Below, in pieces: positions 14,001 to 27,000 of a DNA stretch of 64,000 nucleotides. Below the pieces are notes generated by a model that worked only from the letters and a program-made list of their open reading frames with translations, did no database searches and was not told the DNA's origin. Numbering within the stretch: the first letter of the stretch is position 1; each line of letters starts with the position of its first letter. A program made the translations under genes and the position numbers. The DNA is from Pyrocephalus nanus (Eukaryota > Chordata > Aves > Passeriformes > Tyrannidae). Where the stretch lies: NCBI GenBank assembly GCA_038380795.1, contig CM076263.1, positions 9,786,709-9,850,708 of the forward strand. The letters run 5' to 3'.

Positions 14001-15789
14001 TATTCCAGCTGAGGTCTTACCAAGGGTTTGCACAGTAATATGAAAAATTTCTCACCACTACTGAAAACACTTCACCACATACACTGTGGCACCACACTTT
14101 TCCAGCTCCTGGTTGTCCAGTAACCAGACCTTCCCTCCTGTGCCTCGGCCAGCTGATGAGCCTCTCCCTTGCAGCATGATCTTGTGATAAAGACAATTGC
14201 CACAATACTCCCACTAGGCCAGGTAAATTTATTTTACCTACAACAAGCTGCCTCTTTAAAGGGTACATGGAACAGCAAAGGTTTTAGGTAATCCCTGTTG
14301 GGAATCAATTCCTGCCAAGATTAGAGCACTATTTATTTTCTCTCATTCCCAGACATGTAAGTACCAGAGGCAATGATCCACCAAGCAAGGGTGTTAGAAA
14401 AGCACAAACATTCTAGCAATTGCATATATTCCTCTAGGAAAACACTGGAGGAAGTCTGACCAGAGTGACATCTTTAAAGCAGACATAAAATGCGTTTTTC
14501 TACCCTGAGATGCACACCTTTTGGCTCTTCTCAGATGACAGAACAAGGGGCACTGCAGAGCACCTCCTCACAGTTCTGGATGCCCTAGAGGAAAGGCTGC
14601 CTCTATTTCTTTCTGAATTCTAGCAAGAAGTCTATAGTTTTCAAAGACATGATTCTTCCCTTATTTATTCTAGTTAATGGGCTTTTTCCTCTTCACCACC
14701 ATGACTGATGAGAGCTTTCAGAGATGCTCATCCTGCACCTCTGCATTTCCAACTCTCCACGCCCCAGAATGAAAATAATCACAGATTAATTCTCTGTTCA
14801 AAATCTGTACATCTTTACATTTGTGATCACATCCATGTCTTCTGTTTCCTCTTAGACCACAGTACCATGACACACAGCACGGAATGAGGACAGTGTAGTC
14901 CTGCCATGCCCTGGCAGTGGTGGGGTTTCTCACTTCTGGGAATATCCAATTCCTGCTTCGTCAGACTCATATGTTCTCCCCAGATTACTGATAAGGCTGA
15001 AGTGTTTTGCGTCTCTCAGCTTACTTGCAGCACCGTTTTAACAAAGTTAAAGTATTTGCAAGCAAATGAAAAAGAAAAGTTGAATGCAACTGATGGTGAT
15101 CTGTTCAGAACTGCATCAGTTAGTCACACATCTAGGAAGGGAAAAATGCAGATCTGTAATAAAAACCACTGCTGAGACTCTCAGGTAATTAACAAGGGAA
15201 AAGAGAGAGTATGAGAGCCTTGACACTTGGAAGGAGCACACATAACCTTAAAATTAAGCCTCTTTTCTGCTCTATGCAGCTCAGGGATGCTGATAAATGC
15301 AGAAAAATTCAGAGAACTGGGAAAGTGATCTGAAGGTGAAGGAATTCTAGTTGGCTTGGAGAAGATATTGAACACAGAGTTTATCATATTCTGAAATGAG
15401 ATTTGTGACCTATTTTGTTTTTCACATCAGTAAGTTACTAAGTGCTACTACATAACAGAATTAATCAATCCTTAATAATATTTTTATTCCATTTACCATC
15501 TACTTGAGCACAAGTCCTTAGATGATATGTAGGCATCTGACTCCTAGCAAAATCAATGGAGTGAAGCATTCAAATGATTTGATGACCCATCTCTTTGGAC
15601 ATCACAGGGCTGAGGATAAACTTAAGCTGATTTTGATGAGACAGGGCTAAAAATATAAAGTCTCATTTTCTTTAGGAAAGATACATCAGTCCATTGAAGA
15701 TTTCTAACTTTTTTTTAAAAACTCCACAACATTTATTTATTTAGAAGCATACCAGAACTGCTGGGTGAAACAAATTATCCAAGAAAGCT

Positions 15790-15884
15790 GGGTTTTGTTG
15801 GGCTTTTTTGGGGGCTTTTTTTGTTGCTGTTTTCTTTTTTTTGGTGTGTGTGTTTTGTTGTTTTTTGTTTTTTTTTTTTTTTTA
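15790..15884. repeat. T/G-rich low-complexity tract
   Basis: A run of TTTTGTTG, GGGCTTTTTT, TGTGTGTG and long poly-T. It has the same character as the A/C-rich tracts, on the opposite strand. Confidence 0.9.
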
Positions 15885-16794
15885 AATCCTGGATAACCCA
15901 CAATCAAAAATAACTTTAAAAATCTATGGTGAGGCAGAAGAGTGCCAAAAACCCAAAGTCACTCATACACAACAACTGCTGAATTAGATGATTCCTTGTA
16001 ACATACAATCACATTATTTCATCCTGATGGGAACTGGGAGACATTTCACAAAAGCCAAGTCCCAGGAGCTAAACCTTATTTTCACAATCATTTAAAGCAG
16101 CATAAATCTAGGGAAGCTCAGTCAAAGCCAACGGAGCTACATTCGACTTGCACTGGTGGTGCAGAAGAGGTTTTGACTCCAGCTAATTTTTTTGTTCACA
16201 GGGACTAAAATACAAGTGCAAGGTATTCTTGCTGTCTCGGATAAGACAGCAATTTATGTAGCATTTTTAGGTGTACATGCTGTCATATCTCAAACTAATT
16301 TCCTTCCAAGAGAATCCATGTTCTGCCATTCCAGACAGCTAAGAGATTGCCAGAACCTTTCTAACTTCAACAGCTGAGATGGTAAGTTTATAAATAATTT
16401 CGTTTTGTTATGATTTTCAGCTATATGCTGTAAAACGAAAAACTGAGGGCTCCATGGATAATCCTCCATCCAAACATTGACTTTACGAAGGGAATGACTG
16501 ACCATCCAACTGCAGCCCACCAACTACCTCAGAGCAGTTAACAGAAATGTACATTGTGGAAAATTTACTCTCTAAGAAGGATTTAAAAAAAAAATGTATA
16601 AAAAAAAAGAGCATGGAAAAATTCAAAGTAAAAGCAGCAGGTGTGTGTGCCTCACAAAGTCCTTCAAAGATTTGCGTTTAGTCAGAGTAAAGCGGACAAA
16701 TAAGCTGTCTTGCTCCACGTTTGCTACCAAATAATAAGAAATATCTTGCATTTACTTGTAAAACTCATATTTTGGTAAGAAGGGCTGCAAAAAA

Positions 16795-16806
16795 ATATAT
16801 ATATAT
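16795..16806. repeat. Short AT dinucleotide run
   Basis: Six AT units after an A run, in intron 2. Confidence 0.7.
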
Positions 16807-19603
16807 TCTGTCCAATAAACTAAGTTACATTTCATAAAAGTATCATGAAGCTTTCAGGGAATTTTTCAAATGGGGAATGTTTTCCTGCTATAGGGTAAAA
16901 GTATCTTCAAAGACAACTTAATTTTGTCTCCAGGAAAAAGGAGAAGCTTGAAATTATTTAAAGACTGCAATTTAGCCATTTTAAAAATAAAAACTATTTC
17001 TAAGAGAAGCTAGCATCTGCTTCTGTATTTATCAAGAACCTGCTCCTTCAAAGAAACATTCCTTGTATAAAATGTGCTTAGGGACCACAGTTTTCCTACA
17101 GAAAATCAGTGGCAAAGTAGCTTTTCAATCAGATATTGATATCCAGCTGCGGAACACCAATTTTACACTTGACTTCCAAACTTATATTTGGCTTCTCTCT
17201 GACGTTGTCATTGGGCAGTCTGGGACGATGTAAGGATGCAACACTCTACATCTTCCCCACAGCAGCCCTGTTTAGGTGACAGGGCAATCAGGGATGGTGG
17301 TGTTTGGTTAGGACCACTTCTGAAACTCCAGTGCTCAAGCATTTCCCGTAAATACCAACCGCATGCCTACAGATTAAGACATTACTCAGCCTCTTCCAGT
17401 TCTCCGCGGCTTTGCAGCTCTTTTCCAGATGCATCCCATTGCAGCAGACAGGATATTGAATCTTTTGAAACAGTTAATCTTCTCACAACTGAGACTGGAT
17501 TTCAGTAATAAACACTTGCTGTAATTTTTCATCCTCTGGGCCATTATATTTCCAAGAAGCAAGGTCAAGATGGCATTTAATAAAAGGGTTGCTAGATTTG
17601 TTTGGTTCTTTCTTCCAAAAGAGAAGCCCTACAGAGCAAGGCAACAAATGGTACAATATGGAATACAGCCAGAGTTTTAAGACCTAATACACAATTAAGA
17701 AGAATCTGAACACAGGAAAGTTTCCCCTTTATTTCCATCCTGAAGATATATTTGTCCTGCATTCAATCTCTGTCAAGTCCTTAAGGAAAATTTCTTGGAA
17801 GAGTTTTCTTTTCATTGGAACTACTTATAACTGTAACGGCTGTAAGGTCAATGAAATATGTTTGAAGTCTACTTTTCCTGGTGCTTAAAAATATCCAGAG
17901 GTCTATATTGCAAACAAGGATGTGTAAATAAATATATGTGTACATTAGCTGGTCTTGCTCCCGACTACTTGTTTTCTACTGCTCTTTTCACTCTGCCACA
18001 GTTATTTTCACTGGAGATGTTCCAGTGATGTACCATAAGCTTACTCCCACTGTGGAAATACTCTGGATACTTTAGAAACATAAGAAAACATCACAAAAAT
18101 CTAATTTGTCTCTTGGTGGATATGAAAAAATTTACTTTTAAAAATGAACATTTTTTCCTTCTTATCTCAAACAGTAGTATTTCGTTGAACTGGAATGACA
18201 GCGAATCACCAAAGTAAACAAAATCCAGCAAGTTATTGGAACACTTCATTTACGACAATCTTCTCTTCTATAATAAGAACGCTACATCTTCAGTGTAAGC
18301 TATCAAGTTCTTTTTTTCTCCCTGAGAGGCATAAATTGGGCTTTTTTTCCTCCATTTTATAGCTCGAGAAGTAGCTAATACTGGCATACTATAGAAAATC
18401 TTAGAAGGTAACTGAAAGCAGAATTTGGCATTATGCAGCTCCTTGAAGAGCACAGAAATTTACCCCTGGATCTAGAACTACAATTGGACTGCTGGCAATT
18501 CCGTCCTAAGGTTAAACCACATCTCCTCCCTGGATCGCAGTGCTCCCACTGATGTAAATCTGGAGGGGCACCATCCAGGACTCTTCCAGGCATGGTCAAT
18601 AAAACCACAGCTCAAGTGTGGGTCACTGTGAGGACAACAAACAGCACAAACAAGACTCCGGCCAAGAATCTCAGCTTGGAAAACCAGGCAGAGAACTTGC
18701 TTCGTTGGTAAGATGCCTTCAATCTGCTTTAACATCCTTTTGCATTCCTTTTTTTCATGGAATGTTAAAAATAATTATGAATAATTCCCAAACTGACGCA
18801 CTTTGGTGTAGGTCCAGGGAAGTCAGCAGAGCTATGGAAATGCAAACCTCTGTAAATCTTTTCCTACGGCCTCTTTAGTGTCCATGCAGGGACCAAGAGA
18901 GCTCTCCTTTAACATAGATGAGCTTCTAAGAAAAATCAAAAATGGACCAGTCCTGCAGACACATTCATGCCAGTAGTTTCCTGTGCCACACAGAGAAATT
19001 TATGGAGGAAAAAGACCTAATTTAATACTAAATACAAGGAGAAAGTTGGACTGCACTTTGAGTCTACTTCAAATCCAGAGAAGATGCCGGGTACAAAGGT
19101 TCTGTCTTTATGAAACTTGTGGGTAAAGCTCCTCACTGAGGTGATATCATAGCAAAATTGCCATTTCTTTTTAAGAAGTTTTAAAGCTAAGAGGAAATAC
19201 GATGTGTTAGCTCGCTCTGAAGGGTAACTCTTTCCCTTTTTCCTCATTGACCTACAGACAGAGGAATCTGAACCTGGACTCCTAAAGCCCACTCTTAAAA
19301 GAAATGCCTGAAAACTGGGAAATGTCAGGTTGTCCCCCTGTTTCCCTGTGTCATCCCTAATTTACTGCATTTTGTTTGGAGAATATAAATGTAGGGAACC
19401 GAAGTGTGACACTGAGCAGTGAAACACTCTCAGAAGTAATGTGTTTAGTATCTTTTGTTTTGCTATTTGGCAAGCTAGAGGGCAAGCAGGATAAGGTAGA
19501 ATAAAAAGGCATCCCATGTTCTCCATTTCTAAACATACTCAATTTTCTGTTTCTTCATTTTAAAAGCAGAAAAGCCTGAAAAGAGAATTTTTCCATGAAA
19601 ACT

Positions 19604-19686
19604 CAAAAAAAAACCCAAAAAATCACAAAAAAACAACCAACCAACCAACCAAACCCCAACAAAACCACAAACAAACAAACAAAAAC
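19604..19686. repeat. A/C-rich tract with AACC and AAAC microsatellites
   Basis: Contains four or more AACC units (about 19634-19652) and AAAC units (about 19666-19685) in an A/C-only stretch. Confidence 0.9.
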
Positions 19687-22514
19687 TGTAGGCTTTAGGA
19701 TTCTCATCTCTCCAGGCCTCAAGGGAGTAGAAGGCCCAGTGGAATAGACATACACTTTCTTCAGAAAAAAACCCAAAAGAAACAAATTAAAAAAAAAAAC
19801 CTAATAAGCTTTTAAAATCCAAAAATATATCAAAACAGCTTGCATACATCTCCCTAAGAAAACATACTGTTATCCATATAGGCAGCACATTAAGCAACAT
19901 ATCAAAAAGCCAACAAACGAGGCACCACAAGAGTCACAGTCTGAGGCAACACTTGCCCATGGACTGTCCGAGACATCATGCAGAGCAAGAGACCAGCCAT
20001 AGCTGGGTTCATCACGCAATAGATTTCCAAGCAGCAACCAGAAATCAGCCCACATTTCCAGCATTTCTGTCTGCCACTGCTCCTTGCTCCTGCCCTAGGA
20101 AGCTGCAGTTAAAAGCACATATTCCCTATAGGATTAAGCGTTTACCAAACAGTAGTTCTACTGACCCCTGGTCCCTCAGTTCTCTTTCTCACTCTCCCCT
20201 TCTCAACCACTTAGATCTACCAAAGACCCACAACTCCATTTTTACACTTTTTTTTCCTCTTCCCGCAGTTACTATTTTAAAGATTAAACGATTTTCCCTT
20301 TGGCTATTTTTGTTTGAGTTAGAACTCATTTCAACTCTCAAAGGCAATAATTTCTAAACTAAGGGGTTTTGTCAGAATTCCAGAGAGCAATGGATATGAA
20401 ACAACATCATTATTTTGGTTCAACTACAATAATAAACTCTATAATGAAAACTGAGTATGATAATAACATCTTGTTGAATAGGCAAGATGTCAGATTTAAA
20501 ACATATATTAAATGCACTGAATGTGATCATAGGGTTATTAACATACCACTGGGACACTGGAGCTCCTGGCAGGAAGCTATTTACAGTGAAAAAAATGCAT
20601 CCAAAACAGATACACTTTTTTGGGGTATTTTCAAAAATTTCTATGTTTTCAGCATATACTCCTTGCTTATGAAATATTATTATAATACTTAATATATTTC
20701 TTCATCCCTTTTGCAGACTGTACCATCTAAATTCTTGGACTTACATGTCTTTTCACGGAGAATTAGGTGGCTGACCTTCTCCCTCGGGGGCTGATAATGA
20801 CACGATGAAACCAACATGAACACTGCTGTTTTACGTTGGAAGCTATGCACCAGTAATTTCTCCATAGAAAGACTATTGTCTGTAATACACTTGCTTGCCC
20901 AGATGAATACTGTCCTATATTTCTCAAAACTCTCACTGCAGCATAACTTGCCTTTGACCTATAATAAGCTTATTCATTTTCCAAGAACAATCCATCTAAA
21001 AACTCGAATTATAGCTTTGATTTTGCCTCTCTTTCCCACATACACACTCTGTATGCACCACTTTATCTCCCAGACCATATGAAAAGGATGCAGAAAAATT
21101 CTGTTTGATGTGTGTTTACTACTCAGTGGCAGCTAAAGTTAATACAGTGAATACAATCACTATGCATTTCACCTTATTCAAATTCCAGCACAGATCATGA
21201 ATTGAAAGGAATGTGGTCATAACTTAAATTTAACAAAAATTCAGAACATATTTTTAATGGCTGGATATATGCTAAATGCTTGACAGTCTTGTACTTCATT
21301 TTTTGAACCGGTGTCAACAATGAAATCAACACAACATGATGGAAAACACTCTTTAATGGAAAAGGATTTTCCAAACACAACTAGCTCTGAGATTATTGTC
21401 TAAAACTGAAATTGTTTTTCTCTTCAACTGTTAAACAGAGCTACCCTTGAGGAGATGCAAACAAATTGCTTTATTTCACTAGGCCAAGAAGAAATTAAGT
21501 CAACATTGCATGGATTCTGCTTTCCATTGTTTCTGCTTACAATTGGAACCTCATAGAAGAAATGACAAAGTAGACCAGCAGAGTGACATTTGCTACTGTT
21601 AGTTTACAAAAGAAGTCACTATTAGTTTGAAAACTGAAACTAAGCAAACAGAAAATGGACAACACAGAGAAAAAAATTCTGAGCAGATTTTAGGGCAAGG
21701 TTTGAGGGTTTTTTTTCTGTAATCAAAGTCAGCTTTGCTTGTTTTGATGGTAGGCACAATTAAAAAGAGGAACCCTGGAGTGACCCATATGGTTCTGTTG
21801 GACACAAGAGCAATTCAAGTGAAGGTCTCCAGAAAAGATCTTCTCCCTGTCACTGACTCACTACAAAGTTCTATGCCATCCCAACAGCTCCAGCTGAAGT
21901 GACATGGGCATCAGACATGCAGCAGTGAATCACACACTGAGGGACAAGCTGTCTTGGGACTTGGGGCACTACAGTGGAGGCAAAACCAAGAGATTAAACT
22001 CAAGATTGAGAGAATTCAGCACAGTCTCAATGAGACCCAAAATCAGAGGTGCCCAAAAGTACCAGCACTGCCCAAGAGCAAATGCAATCTGGAACGAGAT
22101 ATACCCCAGGTGCAGTGTTGCTGCACATCTGTACATCAGTGGTACAGGCCACACCAGGCATCTTGCACATACCTGCCTTGTGTGACCCTGTTGTGCACAC
22201 ACAGCAAGTTCTCTCCCAAACATGCAGTGACAGAAAAACAGATCAGCACAGCAGAGTTCTCAGAAAACCTGTTGCCCACATGGTCTTTATACTGGGCAAT
22301 GGCTTTCACAGCAGAATATGGGCAATCCCATCTAACCTGGGAAGTTCAGCAAGCCTGATCTACTTTTCCAAGAGTAATTTAAATATTTCATGCTCAGCTA
22401 CTTCCCAATAACTCTATGACAAGGAGTGCAGGCAACTGAACTTAGCAAAGACTGAATGGGAAATTTAAATATCTGCCTGTAAGTTGTTCCTCCTGCCCCT
22501 GCACAGACCCAAAG

Positions 22515-22573
22515 TTTACAGAGAGGGACAGAGAGGGAGAGAGATTTTCCAGACTGAGGAAGGAAGGAAGGGA
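22515..22573. repeat. Purine-rich GAGAGG and GGAA tract
   Basis: GAGAGGGACAGAGAGGGAGA, then GGAAGGAAGG after a short break. A polypurine run on the plus strand, within intron 2. Confidence 0.7.
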
Positions 22574-25500
22574 GAGGCTGTCAAGGGAAGATACATCAGT
22601 GCCTGTAGCTTAGCTCAAGTCTCCAAGTTGGGAGAACAGGAATCCTCCCTGGGGTGTGTGTGTATGGGGTTTTGTCTGATTTTGGCTGATGTTTTGTTTT
22701 CCTGGGTTCTACTTAAATAGAAGCCTGGAAGCATTTTAATTATACTTTTCTGGGGAGTGATTACCTCCTTTCTGTCACACATGTATCTGTCACACAAACC
22801 ACCACCAAGACGGAATTTTTCTCTTTTTAGGGCTATATTAATTCTTTTTTCTGCCTGCTCCATGCCCCGGGGTTTTTTTTGTTCTTTCTCTTCCTTGTTG
22901 CTCTATATCTTTATACTTTCATTCCTGCCTTTTTTGTCTTGCCTATTTTGACTGCCATCACTACAGAACAACCCTGCTAAACGTGTCTCTATCACAATGG
23001 GAGCAGTAATACAAGTATTAATAACATCCTCCTGTTACCAGGAGAGACCTCAATCACTTTTTTAAGGACAAAACAGCCTGACCTTAGGGAGCACATACAA
23101 TACTTTAGATAATTACAAAAGTCATGTTCCCTTTGGCGGCCTATTTTTATTACATATTTTGTACCAGCCATAGGAGGCCCTGGGGCTACTATTTTGTTTG
23201 TCTGGAATCTCTGAGCTAGACGACATGGCCAGGAAAGTCAGTTCATATTTAACCCCATATTTTGTAGATGAAAACCATAATGCAATGCACCTGGATTTCA
23301 TTATCAATCAAACCACCAGGGAGGGCACTTATCATAGAGCTCTTGGCTTGCCAGTTTTAAAATTCTCCCAACTGCTTTGATGTGAACATCAAAAACTTCT
23401 GGACTACATGAATGACCACTTGCCTAACCTCATCCTTTAATTATCACATCCTACCTGAAAGCACCACTCACAGTAATTATGCAGTGTTCTTAAAGACCAT
23501 TAATTACATTGTTTCATTTTGGAGTGAACTGGCTGTACAGAGGAGACACTGCACAGGAAACCCGCAGGAGGACCATGCTTTGCTGCAGGAGTCTCTGCTG
23601 CAGCCAGTAGCATCCACATCTGCTGAGATCAAAAGTGTCCCTAACCTCACTGAAATTCAGTAATAATTAAGCTTCTTAGCCTTAGCACCTGAGACAGAGA
23701 AGTGACCCAGAAAGTCACAGACACCCAAATGTGGTACTGAAGCCTACAGATACCTGCATGGCATTGGTGTTGTCCTTAACCAGCAGTTATTCACAATATG
23801 TCTCAGTAGCTGTGAGCAATCTGTTCCTTTGGCAACCACAGCAAAAGGAAACAAGCAAAACTAAGGACTGATTGCAGTCAGAAGTATGAAAATGAAAGTG
23901 CTAATTCCAAAGCAATAGTGATTAAAACAAAAATAAAAACAAAACAAAACCAAAAACAACTAGGAAAGCTAAGAAAAATGTCTTGGCATCATTGTAGCAT
24001 ACACTGTTTTGTAAAGAAGTAGTGCATTGAAGAAAAAGTTTATTTGTTGATAGATATGAAATTCTACCTGTGATGACAATTTCCTGGAAGATTTTTTTTT
24101 TTTTTAATATATGTAAAAGACAAGGAAAACTTTTTAACTTGGGGAACACTTACATTTACTGCATTTCTCCGTAAACACCATGCTAGTGAATGACTTAGTA
24201 GAATTAATGTTGGTGAGACTTGGTTAGCAAGTCCAAGTGAGACTTGGAGAGCACAAGTCACACATCACAGAGCTGCTGGACACATGGCTTTCATGATGAT
24301 GGTTTGATACAGAGCTAAAAAGGCCCAGTACTATAAACATATTCACAGGCTTCTTCACAGGCTGAGCAAATTCGTAAGTTCTGACAATCTTCATTTTCAA
24401 TCTGATCACCAAGTGCCTGCAACTCTTTCCAATAGTGCTCACAGTCTATGTGGGCATGTTTCAGATGCTGAGGCCACTCTGAGTGATGCACAGGGACAGC
24501 GGCTCACATGGCACTTCACCACAAAGCTACGTGCAAAGAAGAGCTGCTTGTTTGTTGAAACATAAAGAAACTCTTGGCAGATGTGGATTTACAGCTGTTG
24601 TATAATGTTTAGTTCTCTAAAACTGAAACAAAATTTTGAATCATTCTCTCTAAAATTTCCAGCAATTTTCCACCATGCGGTGCATTTCCCTGCAAGATAG
24701 CTGGAGATAAAGCAGTACTTTACTCTAATCAGGTAGGTTTCCTGTTTAACTGATATATTTTAGTGTATCAATTGGGGCTTTTTCAGTGCTCCTAAAACTG
24801 GAAGGGTCAGCAGAACTTCAGAGAGGAAATGCAATGGCAACTATAAAAGAAAAATTTATTAAAACTCAGAAGATAAGAGGATCAAATGTTACCCTTGCTC
24901 ACTCCAGCTGAAAGCTAAAAAATTGTATACAGCAATTTTTTTTTTCATGCTGGAAAGCTCTGCAACATGCTTGTTGAGTATCCAGGAACCAGGAATTGCA
25001 TATGGTCCCCAAGGGCATATTAGTGAAAGTGCTGCTCTTTGTGGAACAGCTACAATCCAACTTACTTGCAATTACTTTTATCTTTTAAGAATGTGCAAAA
25101 TGATACAGCCTATAAAAATAGTAGGCTTCACCAGCAGTATCAGCATTCAAGAGGGTAAAATGAAATGCTTTTTGAGGCATGCAATCTCTGGTTAGCATCA
25201 GAACTAAGTAGGGTGTAAGTATACAGGCATTCTCTTCCGCAATACATTTGAGTTGTCTTTTTGTTATGAAGTGTAGAACAAATTTTTACAGCAGAATTTA
25301 AAACCTGAAATGCAGGGAAGGCCTCTGCAAAATGCATGTAGCTGCTATATATCAGATGAAGACGCTGACAACCTACACTGAAATGTGCTTATCCTATTTA
25401 AAAGACCTTTTGCTTGCAAACTAACTACCAAAAAAAAAAAAAAGTTACTGATTAAGTTCTAAGCCAAGATTTAAGTCCCACAGTATGGGGCTTATTTGTA

Positions 25501-26973
25501 GGTATGATATGTAAAGATTTGCCTTATTTTTACAGAGATTTTACCATCATTAGCTGGGATTGTTCTGCCAAGCACCCCAATTCTAAACCTTCTACTTCCC
25601 GCTGGTCCTGCAGAAGGAAGAACCAGGAGCAGTTCTCCATTACTACACACATAGAATTAGTGTATGGCGTGTTCCTTGCACACTTCATTTTCAGCAAAAA
25701 ATGCAAGAAGGAGAGAGTGCTTATGGTGATGTCAGAGAAAGATGGATAATTTTTCTCACCATGTCAAGAGTCAACTTGGTTTTGTCAACTAATTTAGAAT
25801 AATAGTTTCGTCTGAATAAAAGAAAAATCCTAAACCTTCCCTTTGACCACAAAGGCAATGGCCAAAGTGTTCTTCCAGTCTATTCAAAATCCAGGTTCAA
25901 ATTTTCATTTTGCTTGATTCATGCATGGTTTGCCTAATTTAATACTTTATTTTTACAAAAATCTTCAGAAAAGGAGCAAAAATAATTATTTCAAGTCAAA
26001 TTGCAACAATATTTAAATGTCTAGTAGACAAAGAGATCTGCACAGTCAGGGGATAAAAATCTTCTCATTTTCCCGTATGTTTCAAGCTTGAATCTTCTTA
26101 CAACTGGTGATGGGCAAACAGCTTCCCACTAGCAAATGTTTCTGTTAAGTCTGTATGTTGCCTTCCTGAATAATTTTCAGTACACTCTCTAAATTCAAAC
26201 TGAATGTAATATTTAGCTCTCCTAAGCTGTTTTTTTTTTTAAAAAGGAGCAACTCCAATTAATAAATTGTACCGGATTAGATGTCGATCCTCCTGAACTT
26301 GGAAGCAACATAACCACTGTCATTTCTACCATTCCCTTACATGAACTTAGCTACACAATCAGGATGAAGAAAGGAGATGACAATTCCAGATGCTGCTTTT
26401 CCTTCTGGACCACAGCAACAATGTACAGTAGCACTGTTTAAAATGAAAATGAAGGAAGGGCCGTAATGAAAAGGACTGCTGCCAGGATGTACAAACTGAA
26501 TTGTCACAGGCAAGTGATAACTCAAGAAGCACAATGACAACATTCATGTAATTTATCATCCCAAAAAGTTGTTAGAAGTCTGTCTGAGAGCGAAATAGGC
26601 TAATATCACATCCAAATAACTGGAGAAGCCAGTAACAAGGAAGTGGGGCCTCATATGCTCATGCTGCCCAAATTTCATCAAAATTGATGAATTTTTGCAT
26701 ATAGTAGGAAACTAAGCCATACTGGACCATTCCATTATCAACAAATCTGCTGAAATTCTTCTCTGTACCTACCTGATGAGGACATGCATATTGGGTACTT
26801 TATGCAGTTCCATACAAGAGTTTAAATGAGATTTCCACTGAAAAGACTTTGTATAAGCTCCCATTGCTTTTTACATCTGTTCCTCTGTACTGTTATGAAA
26901 ATAAATACAAAGGATATGTAAAAAAAAAGAAAATACAACTCAAACTAAACCAAGGGCCAGGCAGCACACATTC

Positions 26974-27000
26974 AAAAAAAAAAAAAAAAAAAACAAAAAA
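26974..27000. repeat. Poly-A tract
   Basis: Twenty A, one C, then six A. I see no retrocopied gene upstream of it. Confidence 0.9.

Noticed and set aside
13990..14060. TTCCAGCTGAGGTCTTACCA-like text resembling the reverse strand of a CR1/L3-type repeat
   Set aside because: Only a short stretch looks similar and the following sequence does not continue the match. A repeat library alignment would decide.
16398..16440. 9-bp inverted repeat TTTCGTTTT / AAAACGAAA
   Set aside because: Arms this short with a 25-bp loop are expected several times by chance in 64 kb.
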